Shown one piece after another: positions 62,857-64,000 of a stretch of DNA of 64,000 nucleotides (its first letter is position 1; each line of letters starts with the position of its first letter). The stretch covers positions 62,001-126,000 of the forward strand of contig NZ_JABWEB010000011.1 in NCBI RefSeq assembly GCF_013369485.1, in the 5' to 3' direction. The notes beneath the pieces are model-generated. The model was not told the DNA's origin. It was given only the letters and a program-made list of their open reading frames with translations, and ran no database searches. Source of the stretch: Massilia sp. BJB1822. Lineage in GTDB: Bacteria > Pseudomonadota > Gammaproteobacteria > Burkholderiales > Burkholderiaceae_D. The translations under genes were made by a program, and so were the position numbers.

Positions 62857-63711
62857 TCAATCCCCCTCGAACTGCGGTTTCTGCTTTGCCACGAAGGCAT
62901 GGTAGGCGCGGTGGAAGTCGTTGGTCGCCATGCAAATGGCCTGGGCCTGGGCTTCCGCTTCGATGGCTTCGTCCACGCCCATATTCCACTCCTGCTGCAG
63001 CATCTTCTTGGTCATGCCATGGGCGAAGGTCGGGCCTTGCGCCAGGCTGCGCGCAAAGCTTTGCGCCTCGGCCAGCAGCGCTTCCGGCGCGTACAGATTA
63101 TTGAAGAAGCCCCAGCGCTCGCCCTCCAGGCCCGACATGGAACGGCCGCTGTACAGCAATTCGGCGGCGCGGCCTTGGCCGATCACGCGCGGCAGCAAGG
63201 CGCAGGCACCCATATCGCAGCCGGCCAGGCCGACGCGGGTAAACAGGAAGGCGGTCTTGCTGCGCTCCGTGCCGTAGCGGATGTCCGACGCCAGCGCCAG
63301 CATGGAGCCGGCGCCGGCGCATACGCCGTCGATGGCGGCCACGATGGGCTGGGGACAGGCGCGCATGGCTTTCACCACGTCGCCCGTCATGCGCGTGAAG
63401 GCCAGCAGGCCGGGCATATCGAGCTTGGTCAGCGGGCCGATGATCTCGTGCACATCGCCGCCCGAGCAGAAGTTCTCGCCCGCGCCGTTGATGACGATGG
63501 CTTTCACATCGTCGGCATAGGCCAGCGCGCGGAACAATTCGCGCAGCTCGGCATAGGATTCGAAGGTCAGCGGATTCTTGCGCTCGGGGCGGTTCAGGGT
63601 CAGCGTCGCCACGCCCTGCTCCAGCGCGAACAGAAAATGGCGCGCCTCATAATTGGCCAGCGCCTGGCGGTTGCCCGGCAGCGCGTGCGGCTCGCCTTGC
63701 AGATGCTTCAT
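62857..63711 (-). CDS. Enoyl-CoA hydratase/isomerase family protein
   Basis: 284 residues, crotonase fold: [20 protein letters not shown] (oxyanion loop), [40 protein letters not shown] and [15 protein letters not shown]. Position 1 of the catalytic pair that bears Glu in hydratases appears as Gly/Cys-Asp (LAGCDMG), so it may not be a standard hydratase. Start overlaps the MarR stop as ATGA. Confidence 0.9.
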   Translation of the reverse strand: MKHLQGEPHALPGNRQALANYEARHFLFALEQGVATLTLNRPERKNPLTFESYAELRELFRALAYADDVKAIVINGAGENFCSGGDVHEIIGPLTKLDMPGLLAFTRMTGDVVKAMRACPQPIVAAIDGVCAGAGSMLALASDIRYGTERSKTAFLFTRVGLAGCDMGACALLPRVIGQGRAAELLYSGRSMSGLEGERWGFFNNLYAPEALLAEAQSFARSLAQGPTFAHGMTKKMLQQEWNMGVDEAIEAEAQAQAICMATNDFHRAYHAFVAKQKPQFEGD

Positions 63712-64000
63712 GGTTTGTCCTTTCCATTGCGGGCATATAAATGGCCCTTCATTTCGGAGAGCAGTTCGATCAGTTGGCCCTTGTCGTCGCCGGGAATATC
63801 CTGCAGCAGTTCGACCACCCAGCCTTCGTGCACCTGAGCCATCTCGGCGAAGGCCTTGCGGCCGGCCGGCGTCAGCATGACGCTGAAGGCGCGCCCGTCT
63901 TTCGGATCGGGAACGCGCTGCACCAGGCCTTCCTGTTCCAGCTGGTCGGTGATGCCGGTGACATTGCCGCCTGTGACCATCATGCGGCGCGACAGCTCGC
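63708..64000 (-). CDS. MarR family regulator, 5' end cut by window edge
   Basis: About 97 residues visible: winged helix [58 protein letters not shown], then the dimer helix. DPKDGRAF is the wing loop of MarR proteins. Being first in the operon with coupled hydratase, it likely represses the catabolic genes until a CoA-thioester or aromatic ligand is present. The N-terminus lies beyond base 64000. Confidence 0.92.
   Translation of the reverse strand, partial: ELSRRMMVTGGNVTGITDQLEQEGLVQRVPDPKDGRAFSVMLTPAGRKAFAEMAQVHEGWVVELLQDIPGDDKGQLIELLSEMKGHLYARNGKDKP

Noticed and set aside
1-64000. CRISPR arrays, insertion sequences, rRNA genes, prophage
   Set aside because: No regularly spaced repeats, transposase, integrase, phage structural gene or rRNA sequence was seen.

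Overview
The window is a high-GC chromosomal segment. Its gene content fits a betaproteobacterium of the order Burkholderiales, most likely an Oxalobacteraceae member close to Massilia, Duganella or Janthinobacterium. The basis is the rpsT/murJ pair, the exosortase-B (XrtB) exopolysaccharide cluster with eps-type genes, many PEP-CTERM proteins and an aromatic or acyl-CoA catabolic operon. No species can be fixed from the sequence alone.

Layout. 1-2056: rpsT (left edge) diverges from murJ. 2074-11567: one leftward operon of eleven tightly overlapping genes for a type II secretion / type IV pilus-like machine (GspG, GspF, GspE, PilM-, PilN-, PilO- and PilP/GspC-like proteins, a TPR-secretin lipoprotein, three further pseudopilins). 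11958-15991: rightward VPLPA-CTERM protein and a large secreted subtilase. 16058-25281: small Cys-rich lipoprotein, EpsA-type LuxR regulator, extracellular nuclease plus PEP-CTERM protein, a TIGR03790 protein, and three tandem FxDxF PEP-CTERM paralogues. 25460-54639: a long leftward exopolysaccharide cluster. In transcription order it has a CAAX-protease-like gene, epsL, epsB, epsD, epsE, epsF, epsG, xrtB, epsI, a polymerase, a flippase, lyase-like proteins, five glycosyltransferases, a CapK-like enzyme, algD-type dehydrogenase, galE, a nucleotidyltransferase and manC. 54745-56864: uup-type ABC-F ATPase and tRNA-Arg(CCT). 56886-61209: accessory-looking stretch next to the tRNA (third heparinase-like lyase, PEP-CTERM TLD protein, acyltransferase lacking its N-terminus). 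61263-64000: RidA, acyl-CoA dehydrogenase, enoyl-CoA hydratase and a MarR regulator running off the right edge.

How the parts fit. ManC and AlgD should supply GDP-mannose and GDP-mannuronate, and GalE supplies UDP-galactose. EpsB starts the lipid-linked repeat unit, glycosyltransferases extend it, the flippase and polymerase act across the inner membrane, and EpsE/F/G/L export and length-control the chain. XrtB would process the PEP-CTERM proteins, seven of which lie in this window, linking surface proteins to the polysaccharide. The secretion machine may export the protease and nuclease beside it. The least explained items are the hybrid secretion locus, an 18-bp palindrome recurring near PEP-CTERM genes, and the block downstream of the tRNA.
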